In this document: positions 44,048-53,822 of the stretch, one piece after another
Layout: every line of letters starts with the position of its first letter
Numbering within the stretch: the first letter of the stretch is position 1
Source: JANSWP01 sp041941305
Lineage (GTDB): Bacteria; Bacteroidota; Bacteroidia; Chitinophagales; Saprospiraceae
Length of the DNA stretch: 64,000 nt
Assembly: GCA_041941305.1 (NCBI GenBank)
Contig: JBGTQJ010000002.1
Span: forward strand, 186,001 to 250,000
Direction of reading: 5' to 3'
The notes under the pieces: model-generated
Databases searched by the model: none
What the model was told of the DNA's origin: nothing
The model's input: the letters and a program-made list of their open reading frames with translations, nothing else
Program-made: the position numbers and the translations under genes

Positions 44048-44782
44048 TCATTGATTTTCAGTTTGGTATAAATTTTCTAAAAAGGGTTTGATTAAGCTGG
44101 TCCATCGAGCATAGCCGTGTTCATTCAAATGCAATCCATCTGCAATAAAAATATTGGAATCGGGTTTTTCATTTTCCATCATCATCATGCCTACATTCAA
44201 ATAATGAACCTTTTCCTGCGAACTTGCAAATTGCTTGATCATGCCATTTCCTACCTGAAAAGAACGCCATTCGTCCCAACGATCTAAAGAAGGCTTCATG
44301 GATAGATAAACTATTTGAGTATTAGGTAGCTTTTCATTCACCATACCAACAAATTTTTTGAAATTCTGAAAAACAATTTGAGGCAATGCTTTTTCATGAA
44401 TGTCGTTCTCGCCACAATAAAAAACGATAATTTGAGGCTCATATGGGAAAACAATTCGATCAGCATATTGAATAACTTCTGGAATTGTAGAACCGCCAAA
44501 ACCCCTATTGATAACAGGCAGGGGGTTCATGTCGTTTTCCAGAGTTTCCCACATTCGAATACTGGAACTGCCAGTAAACAGAATGGCATCCTTGGGGGGG
44601 AATTGGTCTTTATCGGAATCTTCAAATTTTTTTATTTCTTCTTCAAAACGTGTAGATGTAGTATCTCCTCGAAGCTTGCCAAGCATGTTGGCTTCATTGG
44701 CATTTGAAGCATCTTTACATGCACAAAAAACAAGCCCTGTAAAAAACAAAATGCCTAAGATTTTGAAAATCAATGACTTCAT
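44048..44782 (-). CDS. SGNH/GDSL hydrolase lipoprotein
   Basis: The lipoprotein signal MKSLIFKILGILFFTGLVFC puts a lipidated Cys at residue 20 or 22. SGNH blocks are visible: Ser block LFTGSSSIRMW (about 69-79), Gly block NRGFGGSTIPE, Asn block YCGENDIH and the Asp-His pair DGLHLNEHGYARW near the C-terminus. Members are esterases, lipases or acetyl esterases acting on polysaccharide or lipid esters. Substrate unknown. Cotranscribed with the DUF6090-like gene. Confidence 0.88.
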   Translation of the reverse strand: MKSLIFKILGILFFTGLVFCACKDASNANEANMLGKLRGDTTSTRFEEEIKKFEDSDKDQFPPKDAILFTGSSSIRMWETLENDMNPLPVINRGFGGSTIPEVIQYADRIVFPYEPQIIVFYCGENDIHEKALPQIVFQNFKKFVGMVNEKLPNTQIVYLSMKPSLDRWDEWRSFQVGNGMIKQFASSQEKVHYLNVGMMMMENEKPDSNIFIADGLHLNEHGYARWTSLIKPFLENLYQTENQ

Positions 44783-44934
44783 TATGATTAAAATTTGATG
44801 TTCCTCGAAGGTAGCAAATTTCCCTACTTTTACGAGAAATCGTTAAATACGAATAAGAATAACTACAAGTTCATCCCAAACATTATTAAATACGTTGGAA
44901 GGGAATATCCTTCAATTCTAAATATTCAATTATT

Positions 44935-45279
44935 ATGTCAGCTGTAAAAGAGTTCAACGACTATCGGGCAAAGATGAACGAAAAAATTTTTGCTCAAAAA
45001 AACAAAGTGCTCAATCGCTTTTTCAATTTAGATACGAATGCCTATCAGAATGGGGCATTGGACAAAAAAACGAAGGAATTATTGGGTTTGGTGGCGTCTA
45101 TGGTGCTTCGTTGTGATGATTGTATTCGGTATCATTTAGGTACTGCCTACGAATTGGGCGTATCCAAAGATGAAGTTTTTGAGGTATTTTCCATTGCCAA
45201 TATTGTTGGGGGCTCCATTTGTATTCCGCATACAAGGAGAGCGATCGAATATTGGGAGGAATTGGAGAAAATGGACTAA
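44935..45279 (+). CDS. Carboxymuconolactone decarboxylase/AhpD-like protein
   Basis: The 114-residue protein has the AhpD-like helical core with a redox CxxC: Cys60 and Cys63 in RCDDCIRYHLGTAYELG, followed by the conserved His67. SMVLRCDDC and EVFSIANIVGGSICIPHTRR fit the family. It probably acts as a small peroxidase or disulfide reductase with a lipoyl or thioredoxin-like partner. The helicase gene follows after 46 bases on the same strand. Confidence 0.87.
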   Translation: MSAVKEFNDYRAKMNEKIFAQKNKVLNRFFNLDTNAYQNGALDKKTKELLGLVASMVLRCDDCIRYHLGTAYELGVSKDEVFEVFSIANIVGGSICIPHTRRAIEYWEELEKMD

Positions 45280-45325
45280 CTTCGAGGCGATTTTAAATAG
45301 CAGTAAGAAAGATTTAGATTTTAGA

Positions 45326-47665
45326 ATGGATTCTACTCAACAAAATAGTAAACAAGACTACCTCAATCAGCTCAATAAGGTTCAAAAACAGGCCGTCACC
45401 AACACGGAGGGACCGGTCTTAGTAGTTGCTGGACCAGGTTCAGGTAAAACCAGAGTACTCACTTTCCGAATAGCTCACCTTATTCAAAAAGGAACGCCTC
45501 CCTGGGAAATTTTGGCGCTGACATTTACCAATAAAGCTGCGCGGGAGATGAAGGCAAGGATTGAAAAAGTGGTGGGGTCGAGAGCAGACAGGGTTTGGGC
45601 AGGAACTTTTCACTCCATTTTTTCCAGAATTCTGAGATATGAAGCAGAAAAAATTGGCTATCCCAGCAATTTTACGATTTACGATACAGACGATACCAAG
45701 AGCTTGTTGACCAACATCATCAAAGAGATGAACTTGAATAAGGAGCAATACAATGTTAATGCTATTCGCTCCAGAATTTCTTCTGCAAAAAGCAATTTGA
45801 TTCCCCCGAAATTGTATGTTGATGATGTAGAGTTGATGACCCAGGATCGTATGGCAAAACGACCATATGTTCATCAGATATATACCAAATATGTAGCGAG
45901 ATGTAAGCGGGCAGGAGCAATGGATTTTGATGATTTGTTGTTTCGACTGTACGAATTATTGCAAAATCACGAGGACGTTTGTAAAAAGTATCAAGAGCGA
46001 TTCAAGTATGTGCTTGTGGATGAGTTTCAAGATACCAACCATTTGCAATATGCTATTGTTAAAAAACTGGTGACTTATCAAAATAGTCCCAGAAATATTT
46101 GTGTAGTAGGAGATGATGCTCAAAGTATTTATGCATTTCGTGGGGCCACCATTCAAAACATTCTGGATTTTGAAAAGGATTTCCAACCGCATGGCATTCA
46201 AACGTTCAAACTGGAACAAAACTACCGTTCTACAGATCATATCGTAAAGGCGGCTAATGAAGTCATTACTTACAACAAGCGCCAAATTCCAAAAACCATT
46301 TGGAGTGACAAAGGAGAAGGAAATCGAATCAAAGTCATCAAAGCGATGTCTGATACGGAAGAGGGAAAACGCATTGCAGATACCATCGTAGAACAAAAAA
46401 ATCGCCACCACCTGGGGAATAGAGACTTTGCAATTTTGTATCGAACCAATGCCCAATCCAGAGTATTTGAAGAATATTTGCGACGGTACAATATCCCCTA
46501 TCGTGTTTTTGGTGGATTGTCTTTCTATCAAAGAAAAGAGGTAAAGGATTTGATTGCCTACTTGCGTTTAGCGATAAACTTAAATGACGAAGAGGCACTG
46601 CGAAGAGTCATCAATCAACCACGAAGGGGAATCGGGAAAGCGACGATTGAAAAAATAAGCAAATTGGCAGATGATAAGAGTATGACTATGTGGCAAGTGA
46701 TGGGGCATGTTGATGCCAGTACTAGAGCGCGCAATGCAATAGCAGGATTTAAATCAATGGTTGGATCCTGGCAAAAAAAAGCACAAACCGACAATGCCTA
46801 TGAAGTGGCCATTTTAGCAGCTAAGCAATCTGGTTTAGTGACATTGATGAAACAGGATACAACGATTGAAGGGATCAATCGCATGGAAAATATCAACTCT
46901 CTTTTGGATGGTATTAAGGAATTTGTAGAGAATACCGAATTGAATGGTTTCGAAAATCCAGAAGACAAATCGTTGGCAGCATATATTCAAAATATTGCCT
47001 TGCTGACTGATCAGGATGAAAAAATCAACAGCAATGATTTTGTGACATTAATGTCTGTACATGCCGCAAAAGGGCTGGAGTTTCCTTCTGTCTTTGTAGT
47101 AGGGATGGAGGAAGATTTATTTCCTTCCTTTATGTCAAAAGATAGTATTGAAGGACTTGATGAGGAACGACGTTTGTTTTATGTTGCTATTACTAGAGCA
47201 GAAAGTTATTTGACCTTGAGTTATTCAAAAAGTCGGTTTAGATATGGCAAGCAGCGATATAACGAGCCAAGCCGATTTTTGGAAGAAATAGATGTGAAAC
47301 ACCTGGATGCCAATTCTTCATTGGGCAGTTTTTCCAACAAGCCATTTGGGCAATTTGAAGGGCAACCAGTTTTTGGAAAACGAGCAGGAGGTTCTACAAA
47401 ATCAGGAGTGTCAGGGAATTTCAAGAAAAAAGGAACAGCGGTTCTACCAACGTTGAAAATTGATCCCAGTACGTTTAATCCAAGCCCTGGTGATGCTATT
47501 CAAACGGGCATGAAAGTATTACATCTGCGATTTGGAGAAGGAAAAGTATTGGCCATAGATGGTACGAAAGACAAGCGAATGGCGACGATTCATTTTAAAG
47601 ATGTACCTAGTGATCCCCAAAAAAGGATCATGTTGAAATTTGCCAAGCTACAGATTCTGAACTAA
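45326..47665 (+). CDS. UvrD/PcrA-type superfamily 1 DNA helicase
   Basis: All SF1A helicase motifs are present: the Q-tip-like LNKVQKQAVTNTEGP, Walker A GPGSGKTRVL, Ia GTFHSIFSRIL, motif II VDEFQDTN, III GDDAQSIYAFRGA, IV LEQNYRST, V MSVHAAKGLEFPSVF and VI RRLFYVAITRA. The C-terminal domain ends with a Tudor-like LHLRFGEGKVLAIDG, typical of PcrA/UvrD. I chose ATG 45326 (779 residues); the longer frame overlaps the AhpD gene. It serves in nucleotide excision or mismatch repair and in removing RNA polymerase or RecA. uvrD or pcrA cannot be distinguished safely. Confidence 0.95.
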   Translation: MDSTQQNSKQDYLNQLNKVQKQAVTNTEGPVLVVAGPGSGKTRVLTFRIAHLIQKGTPPWEILALTFTNKAAREMKARIEKVVGSRADRVWAGTFHSIFSRILRYEAEKIGYPSNFTIYDTDDTKSLLTNIIKEMNLNKEQYNVNAIRSRISSAKSNLIPPKLYVDDVELMTQDRMAKRPYVHQIYTKYVARCKRAGAMDFDDLLFRLYELLQNHEDVCKKYQERFKYVLVDEFQDTNHLQYAIVKKLVTYQNSPRNICVVGDDAQSIYAFRGATIQNILDFEKDFQPHGIQTFKLEQNYRSTDHIVKAANEVITYNKRQIPKTIWSDKGEGNRIKVIKAMSDTEEGKRIADTIVEQKNRHHLGNRDFAILYRTNAQSRVFEEYLRRYNIPYRVFGGLSFYQRKEVKDLIAYLRLAINLNDEEALRRVINQPRRGIGKATIEKISKLADDKSMTMWQVMGHVDASTRARNAIAGFKSMVGSWQKKAQTDNAYEVAILAAKQSGLVTLMKQDTTIEGINRMENINSLLDGIKEFVENTELNGFENPEDKSLAAYIQNIALLTDQDEKINSNDFVTLMSVHAAKGLEFPSVFVVGMEEDLFPSFMSKDSIEGLDEERRLFYVAITRAESYLTLSYSKSRFRYGKQRYNEPSRFLEEIDVKHLDANSSLGSFSNKPFGQFEGQPVFGKRAGGSTKSGVSGNFKKKGTAVLPTLKIDPSTFNPSPGDAIQTGMKVLHLRFGEGKVLAIDGTKDKRMATIHFKDVPSDPQKRIMLKFAKLQILN

Positions 47666-47681
47666 AGAATTAATAAAAAAA

Positions 47682-47712
47682 GAGCCATTCGACTTATTTT
47701 GACGAATGGCTC
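47682..47712. terminator. Hairpin downstream of the helicase gene
   Basis: GAGCCATTCG (47682-47691) pairs with CGAATGGCTC (47703-47712) around an 11-base loop. The A7 run before it (on the plus strand) would give a U run only for minus-strand transcripts, while the helicase is on the plus strand, so terminator function for it is uncertain. Confidence 0.5.
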
Positions 47713-47864
47713 AAATAACGTTACCAGTATTTATTTCCGCAAAAACCTGTATTTATATTAATTCGCTCTTAACGAATCTCTATACTTTTATCCAGAATGT
47801 TTTTGAAACATTACCCAGAAGTATAAAAAAATTGATATCATCTTTTCAGTAAAAAATATTAAAC

Positions 47865-48626
47865 TTGAACATCAACGAAATTGCCGAAATTCTTGATTCT
47901 GCAGCATTGAACGCAAGTGCCATCTCTCAAATCAGTTTACAGCAAGCCATTAATTTGGAGGATGCTTATGCCATCCAAAAAGCTTCTTTGGAGAGAAGGT
48001 ATAGCCGTGGTGAAAAACTGATTGGCGTAAAAATGGGCTTTACCAGCAAAGCCAAGATGGAACAAATGGGGGTACATGATATGATTTGGGGAAGACTTAC
48101 CGATGCGATGCTTATAGAAAACGGCGGAACACTGACATTCAATAATTTCATTCATCCTCGTGTAGAACCTGAAATTTGTTTTTTGGTTAAGAAAAAAATA
48201 GACCGAAGTCTGGATATGCATGAAGTGACCGAATACATTGAAGCCATTGCCCCTGCATTGGAGATAATCGATTCTCGCTATCAAAACTTCAAATTTTCCC
48301 TGGAAGATGTAATCGCAGACAATTGTTCTTCAGCTGGCTTGGTTATTGGATCCTGGAGCAGTGTAGATACTCCTTTGAATGATTTAAACATTATTTTGGA
48401 AATTAATGGACGTGAGGTTCAAAAGGGATCCTCCAATGCAATATTGGGTAATCCATGGGAGTCTGTATTGGCAGCAGCTCGACTGGCAAATCAGTATGGT
48501 CAAATAATTTCAGAAGGAGATTGCATCATGGCGGGGGCAGCTACTCCAGCTGTTTATTTGGAAGCGAATCAATCTATTCAGGCAAGTGTACAAGGATTGG
48601 GAAAAGTTCATTTTATTGTTGAATAA
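47865..48626 (+). CDS. 2-keto-4-pentenoate hydratase/oxalocrotonate decarboxylase family protein
   Basis: The 253-residue enzyme begins at a TTG (no ATG for the first ~55 codons). Family marks are IGVKMGFTSKAKMEQMG, the metal-binding VEPEICFLV, and ALEIIDSRYQNFKF followed by ADNCSSAGLVIGSW. The family (MhpD/DmpE/DmpH/XylI) hydrates 2-hydroxypentadienoate or decarboxylates 4-oxalocrotonate in meta-cleavage or aminomuconate pathways. No other gene of those pathways is nearby, so the exact reaction is not clear. Confidence 0.87.
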   Translation: MNINEIAEILDSAALNASAISQISLQQAINLEDAYAIQKASLERRYSRGEKLIGVKMGFTSKAKMEQMGVHDMIWGRLTDAMLIENGGTLTFNNFIHPRVEPEICFLVKKKIDRSLDMHEVTEYIEAIAPALEIIDSRYQNFKFSLEDVIADNCSSAGLVIGSWSSVDTPLNDLNIILEINGREVQKGSSNAILGNPWESVLAAARLANQYGQIISEGDCIMAGAATPAVYLEANQSIQASVQGLGKVHFIVE

Positions 48627-48636
48627 ATATTAACTT

Positions 48637-49434
48637 TTGATAAAAACTCCACTTCGATATCCAGGCGGAAAGAGTAAAGTTGTAAAAAAACAAATTGCAC
48701 CGCTATTCCCTGATTTTGAGGAGTTTAGAGAACCCTTTTTGGGTGGCGGTTCAGTTTTTATTCATACACAGCAAATTTTTCCAGAAAGAAGGTTTTGGAT
48801 AAATGATTTGTATCCTTCTGTTTTCAAATTTTGGAAAATGGCAAAGCAGGATATGGAAGGCTTGTTGGGACAAATCTGGAAATGGAGGAAAGCCTTTTCA
48901 GAAGGCAAAAAACTACATCGCTTTTTAATAAAAGAGTTACACGATTTTTCAGAATTGGAAAAAGCAGCTGCCTTTTTTATTTTGAATAGAATTACATTTT
49001 CGGGAACAAGTGAAAGTGGGGGCTATTCTGAACAAGCTTTTCAAAAAAGATTTACGGAGTCCAGCATTGATAGACTTTCCAGAATCAAGCCTTTATTGAA
49101 TAGTGTAAAGATTACAAATTATGATTTTCAAAAAGTAGTTGAAGCCTCCGGGGAAAATGTTTTCATTTTTTTAGATCCTCCTTATTTTTCTGCCACCCAA
49201 TCTGCACTTTATGGGAAAAATGGCCATTTGCACAAAGCATTTGATCATAAAAGGTTTGCAGATGTAATGCGAAACTGTAAACACCAATGGCTAATAACAT
49301 ATGACGATAGCCCAGTTATAAGAGATTTATTCTCATTTGCGAAAATTAAGGAATGGGAATTAACGTATGGGATGCGAAATGTGGCTACTATTTCAAGACA
49401 AAAGGCAAATGAAATTTTTATCTCAAATTTCTGA
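48637..49434 (+). CDS. D12 class N6-adenine DNA methyltransferase (Dam-like)
   Basis: The 265-residue protein starts at TTG 48637 (IKTPLRYPGGKSKVV), which is the typical N-terminal motif of the D12 family; the AdoMet motif EPFLGGGSVF follows and the catalytic DPPY occurs as FLDPPYFSA. It methylates adenine in DNA, perhaps GATC or another short site. No restriction endonuclease, repair nuclease or phage genes are visible near it, so it looks like an orphan methylase. Its end overlaps the rbfA end by 12 bases, tail to tail. Confidence 0.88.
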   Translation: MIKTPLRYPGGKSKVVKKQIAPLFPDFEEFREPFLGGGSVFIHTQQIFPERRFWINDLYPSVFKFWKMAKQDMEGLLGQIWKWRKAFSEGKKLHRFLIKELHDFSELEKAAAFFILNRITFSGTSESGGYSEQAFQKRFTESSIDRLSRIKPLLNSVKITNYDFQKVVEASGENVFIFLDPPYFSATQSALYGKNGHLHKAFDHKRFADVMRNCKHQWLITYDDSPVIRDLFSFAKIKEWELTYGMRNVATISRQKANEIFISNF

Positions 49435-49821
49435 TCCTTCTACTTCTTCTTCTCCATTACCCATCTGATTATCTTCATGTAATTTGTTAAAAAGATTATT
49501 CAGGCGATACATTTCGTCGAGGGTGTCATCCAGGTAAAATTGCAATTCAGGCATTCGGCGTAATTGCTTGCGAATTTTAGCATAAAAAGATTGTTTGACC
49601 TGATGATAATTTTGTTCTAATTCTAGGATGACATTTTGTTTGTCCTCTATATTAAATACACTTAAATATATTTTGGCGATTCCCAAATCAGGGGACATTT
49701 TGACTGATGTGACGGTCACAAATGCTTCTGATCCAAAATAATAACTACCTTCTTGTGTCAATAGCGTTCCAAAACTTCTTTTGATGACTTCTGCCACCTG
49801 CTTCTGTCGCTTCGTTTCCAT
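49423..49821 (-). CDS. rbfA: 30S ribosome-binding factor A
   Basis: RbfA assists maturation of the 16S 5' end. The protein METKRQKQVAEVIKRSFGTL shows the typical start, SPDLGIAKIYLSVF the KH-like core and IRKQLRRMPELQFYLDDTLDEM the C-terminal motif. I chose ATG 49821 (132 residues); the longer frame from 49893 adds 24 unlike residues. It has an acidic tail. It lies 104 bases after a redoxin gene on the same strand. Confidence 0.93.
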   Translation of the reverse strand: METKRQKQVAEVIKRSFGTLLTQEGSYYFGSEAFVTVTSVKMSPDLGIAKIYLSVFNIEDKQNVILELEQNYHQVKQSFYAKIRKQLRRMPELQFYLDDTLDEMYRLNNLFNKLHEDNQMGNGEEEVEGSEI

Positions 49822-49925
49822 GTTTTCAATTTTTTGCAAAGATATTGCTTTAAAGAAAAAAAGAAAGAAAAGGTTCCTTTGCTGCAAAAACACTTTTCAG
49901 AATCTGAAAAAGAATTTTGAATGAG

Positions 49926-50483
49926 CTATCGCTTCCATTTAATATTGCATCCAGCACTAGGATACTGCCTTTCGTCCACAGGGGTTTTCAACAAAACAGC
50001 ATCTATAGCTGCTCTTAAATCTGAGCCGGTTAATGGTGCATCATTTCCAGGACGGGAGTTGTCCAGGCGACCGCGATAAGCAAGTTTCATCTCGCTATTA
50101 AATACATAAAAATCAGGGGTACAGGCTGCGTCATATGCTTTTGCTACTTCTTGAGTTTCATCATATAAGTATGGGAAATCGTAACCTACATTTGCTGCAT
50201 GGCTTTTCATTTTTTCTGGCGAATCAGCTGGGTAGGTTACAACGTCGTTGGAGCTAATGCCTACAAAACCAACGCCCTTTTTTTTATAGTCATTTACAAT
50301 GCTAACAATTTCTGGATTGACATGGATAACATAAGGACAATGGTTACAAAGGAACATGACGACGGTTGCTTGATCTGAGGCGATGTCATTTAAGCTAATT
50401 TTTTTGTCAGAAATAGTATCGGGTAAGTTAAAGTCAGGTGCTTTAGTACCCAGGGGCAACATGTTTGATTCTGTTAAAGCCAT
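49926..50483 (-). CDS. Thioredoxin-family (redoxin) protein
   Basis: This 185-residue protein has the AhpC/TSA/redoxin fold start LGTKAPDFNLPD, a CNHC active site (Cys46, Cys49 in FLCNHCPYV) and the cis-proline region ACTPDFYVFN. There is no signal peptide, so it is cytoplasmic. CxxC at this position suggests a disulfide reductase or peroxiredoxin-like function. The next plus-strand-facing hairpin TTTTCAG-AAT-CTGAAAA (49894-49910) could end its transcript weakly. Confidence 0.85.
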   Translation of the reverse strand: MALTESNMLPLGTKAPDFNLPDTISDKKISLNDIASDQATVVMFLCNHCPYVIHVNPEIVSIVNDYKKKGVGFVGISSNDVVTYPADSPEKMKSHAANVGYDFPYLYDETQEVAKAYDAACTPDFYVFNSEMKLAYRGRLDNSRPGNDAPLTGSDLRAAIDAVLLKTPVDERQYPSAGCNIKWKR

Positions 50484-50525
50484 TGTGGAATTATTTTTTT
50501 GGCGGCAAATATAAGGAAAGACGGA

Positions 50526-51641
50526 TTATGACTTTTGGATAATCAAAAATTCTACACGACGATTTTCCTGTCGACCTTCTGATGTATCATTTGGGGCTAT
50601 TGGTTGACTACTTCCAAACCCTCTATGACGAGTCCTATGTTCTCCTATCCCATTTTTTTTGAGATAATCTACAACAGCCTGAGCGCGCTTTTCAGAAAGG
50701 TTTAAATTGTATTCATCATCTCCTTTATCATCTGTATGTCCTCGCAATTCGATGATCATTTCTGGGTTGTCTTTCATGATTTTGAGGAGTTTTTTCAACT
50801 CAATAAAAGAACGAGGATGTAAATTCCATTTGTCAAATTCAAAGTGAATATTCTGTAAAGTGACGAGCATACCTTCTTCTAATTCCAATTTGGTCAAATC
50901 ATCCTCTTTTACGGGAATGGGTAAAATTGGCGGGACTTTTTTGACCAAAACATCATCAATATAGTAATAGGCATATTTCAAATAGTCCTCACAAATGGCT
51001 TTGGTTTCAGTAAGGCTGTCAGGGAAAAAATTTCCTATTACTAAAAATTCTGCTTCTATATCGGCAATGAACCTTCCGGCAATTCTAACCCATTCACCGG
51101 ACTCAACTTCAACAATTTTTTCTGTGCTGAACTGGGGAGCCAAATTCAATTCTTTATCAGTTATTTCACTAATTTTTTTTTGTGAAAAATGAAAACCCAG
51201 ATTATTGACTTGTAAGGAACGAGGCAAGTGATTTACCCACATTTCCACATAATAACGCTGGCCAACCACTAGAGGCTCGTTCATCTGAATCTGAATGTAT
51301 TCCCTGCAATGTGGCTTTCCTTCATCGCACCCGAAGACAGTAATCCCAGACATAGATTCGCCATTTCTGGGTTTTTGGTCTCCAAATCCTTTTTCTGCCC
51401 AATGAGAGGGTACTCTGACTTTAGGACCAAAAACATCGGGGGAAGCTACGGATGCAGCTGACCAATATTTCATGACAGTTGTATAATGGTCGCCTCTATA
51501 AAACCAACCAATCGGAGGTCCAGAATATTCTTCAAAGCCGGGATTTGGAATAATATTTTCCTGTGCCGCTTCAGTGGAGGTCTGAGCAGCGAGGTAAAAT
51601 GGCGTGAGGAAAAAAACCAACTGGGCAAGTTGTTTTATCAT
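50526..51641 (-). CDS. OmpA family protein with N-terminal beta domain
   Basis: A signal peptide (ending YLAAQ) leads into a beta-rich region opening IIPNPGFEEYSGPPIGW. The C-terminal OmpA-like domain has the peptidoglycan-binding pattern ELRGHTDDKGDDEYNLNLSE then RAQAVVDYLKKNGI, with the closing RQENRRVEFLI. It should tie the envelope or a surface protein to the peptidoglycan. 371 residues. Head of a minus-strand cluster with the redoxin and rbfA. Confidence 0.88.
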   Translation of the reverse strand: MIKQLAQLVFFLTPFYLAAQTSTEAAQENIIPNPGFEEYSGPPIGWFYRGDHYTTVMKYWSAASVASPDVFGPKVRVPSHWAEKGFGDQKPRNGESMSGITVFGCDEGKPHCREYIQIQMNEPLVVGQRYYVEMWVNHLPRSLQVNNLGFHFSQKKISEITDKELNLAPQFSTEKIVEVESGEWVRIAGRFIADIEAEFLVIGNFFPDSLTETKAICEDYLKYAYYYIDDVLVKKVPPILPIPVKEDDLTKLELEEGMLVTLQNIHFEFDKWNLHPRSFIELKKLLKIMKDNPEMIIELRGHTDDKGDDEYNLNLSEKRAQAVVDYLKKNGIGEHRTRHRGFGSSQPIAPNDTSEGRQENRRVEFLIIQKS

Positions 51642-51715
51642 CTCGGGTAAATTCGATCCATTTTATCAACGCAGTTGGCTAATTTAAGGTATATTTTTGA
51701 GAAGTTTTGACAGAT

Positions 51716-51737
51716 CCAAATTTTTCACAAAATTTGG
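51716..51737. repeat. Short palindrome in the TMTC-like gene leader
   Basis: CCAAATTTT (51716-51724) and AAAATTTGG (51729-51737) pair perfectly around TCAC, 22 bases before the ATG at 51759. A possible operator or 5' hairpin. Confidence 0.45.
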
Positions 51738-51758
51738 GTTTCCAATAAAATTCCAATT

Positions 51759-53798
51759 ATGGCAAAGCAATCAAAGCCCAAGAGGAGAAATACTGGCCGA
51801 AAGTCTCACAGTACTAAGAAGCTTAAAGCAAGCCTTTTATCTGATCAGCCTGCCTGGTTTGGTAACATTCGACTCCACTGCGGTTTCATTTTTTTGCTTT
51901 GTTTTTTGATTTACGGAAATACAATCACTCACGATTACACTCTGGATGATGCCATAGTAATATACGATAATGAATTTACTATGCAGGGTATTTCAGGAGT
52001 GGATGAACTGTTGAAACATGATACTTTTCGGGGCTTTTTCAAAGTTGAAGGCAAGGCAAACCTGGTAGCTGGTGGGCGATATCGTCCGCTGACACCCATT
52101 ATGTTTGCCTTTGGTATTGAAATTTTTGGGAAAAACCCAATGATTAATCATTTCATGAATATTCTATATTATGGACTTACATGTATATTCTTGTATTTAT
52201 TGCTATTGAAGTTATTTAGTCCTGAGGGAAATACAAAAAAAGCGAATCCTAGAGCAATCCTGATTGCTCTAATTACAGCTTTGCTTTTTGCAACACATCC
52301 AGTCCATACAGAAGTCGTTGCCAATATTAAGGGGAGGGATGAAATTGTCACTTTGTTAGGAAGTTTGGCGGCACTTTATTTTTCCATCCGGGCTTATTAT
52401 GAAAAGAATTTCAAATTGAATGTGCTGGCTGGTGTGATTTTCTTTTTAGCCTTGTTGGCAAAGGAAAATGCGATTACTTTTTTAGCGATTGTACCACTAT
52501 CCTACTTTGTTTTTACAAAAGCTAAAGCTGCAAAAATAGTTAGCCAAACGATTCCATTCATTGCAGCAACAATTGTGTTTTTGACCATTCGTTTTTCAAT
52601 TCTGGGTGTAGGTGTTGGAGAACCGGTAAGAGAGCTAATGAATAACCCATTTCTAAAGCTCGTTGGCGGTCAATACGTTGATTTTTCTTTTGGCGAAAAA
52701 ATGGCCACTATTTTTTATACACTTGGAGCATATGTAAAATTGTTATTCCTTCCACACCCATTGACTCATGATTATTACCCAAGGCAAGTTGAATTAATGT
52801 CTTTTGGTGATTGGCAAGTTATTTTAAGTATGTTCCTATATTTTGGTATGGGGATATATGGATTGATGAGGGCTCTAAAAAAAGATCCCATTGGATATGC
52901 TATTTTATTCTTTTTGATAACACTTTCTATCGTTTCCAATATTGTGTTTTCTGTTGGAACGAATATGGGTGAGCGTTTCATTTTTATGCCTTCTGTGGGG
53001 TTCTGTCTGTTGCTTGGTGTTTTAGGGTATCGGTTTGCTGAACGAAATTCGGGTAAAATTTCAAATTTTAAGCAACTTACTTCAGTGCTTGGAATATTGG
53101 CACTGATAGTTCTGCTTTTTTCTGCCAAATCATTTACACGAAATTTTGTTTGGAAGGATAATTATACATTATTCACTACCGATGTGGCTATCTCTACTAA
53201 CAGCGCAAAATGCCGCAATTCAGCTGGTGGTGAGCTTATTGCTCAATCCATAAAACCTGAAAACGAATCGAGAAAAGCTGCGATGCTCAATGAAGCGATT
53301 GGGCATTTAAAAGAAGCAGTCAAAATTCACCCAGGTTTCAAAAATGCTTTTTTGTTATTGGGTAATGCACATAACTATTTGGAGAAATACGAAGAAGCAA
53401 TTACTTACTACAACCAAGCGCTTGTCCTTGATCCTGAGTATCAGGAAGCAAAAAATAATTTGGGCATTACGTATAGAGATGGAGGGCGGTTTTATGGCGA
53501 AAAGCAAGGAAATACGCTAAAAGCCATTGAATATTTAACGAAGGCATTAGCGTATCGCCCTGATGAATACGAAACTGCACGATTATTGGGTGTAGCCCAT
53601 GGAATAAGTGGGAATAATCCAAAAGCAATTGAGTTCTTTTCTAAAGCTGTGGATTTAAAGCCAAATGATGCAGATGCTTTGTTTAATTTAGGAACTGCTT
53701 ACCTTCATGGTGGAGATGCGGAGAAAGCTGCGGAATTTATCAATAAAGCAAAACAAATCAATCCCAACATTGAACAAGATCGCAATCAAAGAAGGTGA
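51759..53798 (+). CDS. TMTC-like membrane glycosyltransferase with TPR repeats
   Basis: After a basic N-terminus the 679-residue protein has about 9-10 membrane helices. The first loop carries an acidic DD pair (TITHDYTLDDAIVIYDNE), the GT-C catalytic signature, as in TMTC/DUF1736 O-mannosyltransferases. The C-terminal ~180 residues are tetratricopeptide repeats: IGHLKEAVKIHPGFKNAFLL, YEEAITYYNQALVLDPEYQE and others. Such enzymes use dolichol-like or undecaprenyl lipid-linked sugar to glycosylate proteins in the periplasm. The GH3 gene follows after 24 bases, which may point to envelope glycan work. Confidence 0.82.
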   Translation: MAKQSKPKRRNTGRKSHSTKKLKASLLSDQPAWFGNIRLHCGFIFLLCFLIYGNTITHDYTLDDAIVIYDNEFTMQGISGVDELLKHDTFRGFFKVEGKANLVAGGRYRPLTPIMFAFGIEIFGKNPMINHFMNILYYGLTCIFLYLLLLKLFSPEGNTKKANPRAILIALITALLFATHPVHTEVVANIKGRDEIVTLLGSLAALYFSIRAYYEKNFKLNVLAGVIFFLALLAKENAITFLAIVPLSYFVFTKAKAAKIVSQTIPFIAATIVFLTIRFSILGVGVGEPVRELMNNPFLKLVGGQYVDFSFGEKMATIFYTLGAYVKLLFLPHPLTHDYYPRQVELMSFGDWQVILSMFLYFGMGIYGLMRALKKDPIGYAILFFLITLSIVSNIVFSVGTNMGERFIFMPSVGFCLLLGVLGYRFAERNSGKISNFKQLTSVLGILALIVLLFSAKSFTRNFVWKDNYTLFTTDVAISTNSAKCRNSAGGELIAQSIKPENESRKAAMLNEAIGHLKEAVKIHPGFKNAFLLLGNAHNYLEKYEEAITYYNQALVLDPEYQEAKNNLGITYRDGGRFYGEKQGNTLKAIEYLTKALAYRPDEYETARLLGVAHGISGNNPKAIEFFSKAVDLKPNDADALFNLGTAYLHGGDAEKAAEFINKAKQINPNIEQDRNQRR

Positions 53799-53822
53799 TT
53801 TTAAAAACCCAAAAAAGAGGCT

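Noticed and set aside
45170..45325. Longer helicase N-terminus
   Set aside because: It overlaps the AhpD-like gene and the added residues have no helicase similarity.
48637..49434. A restriction-modification system
   Set aside because: No endonuclease, specificity subunit or helicase-type restriction gene neighbours the methylase.
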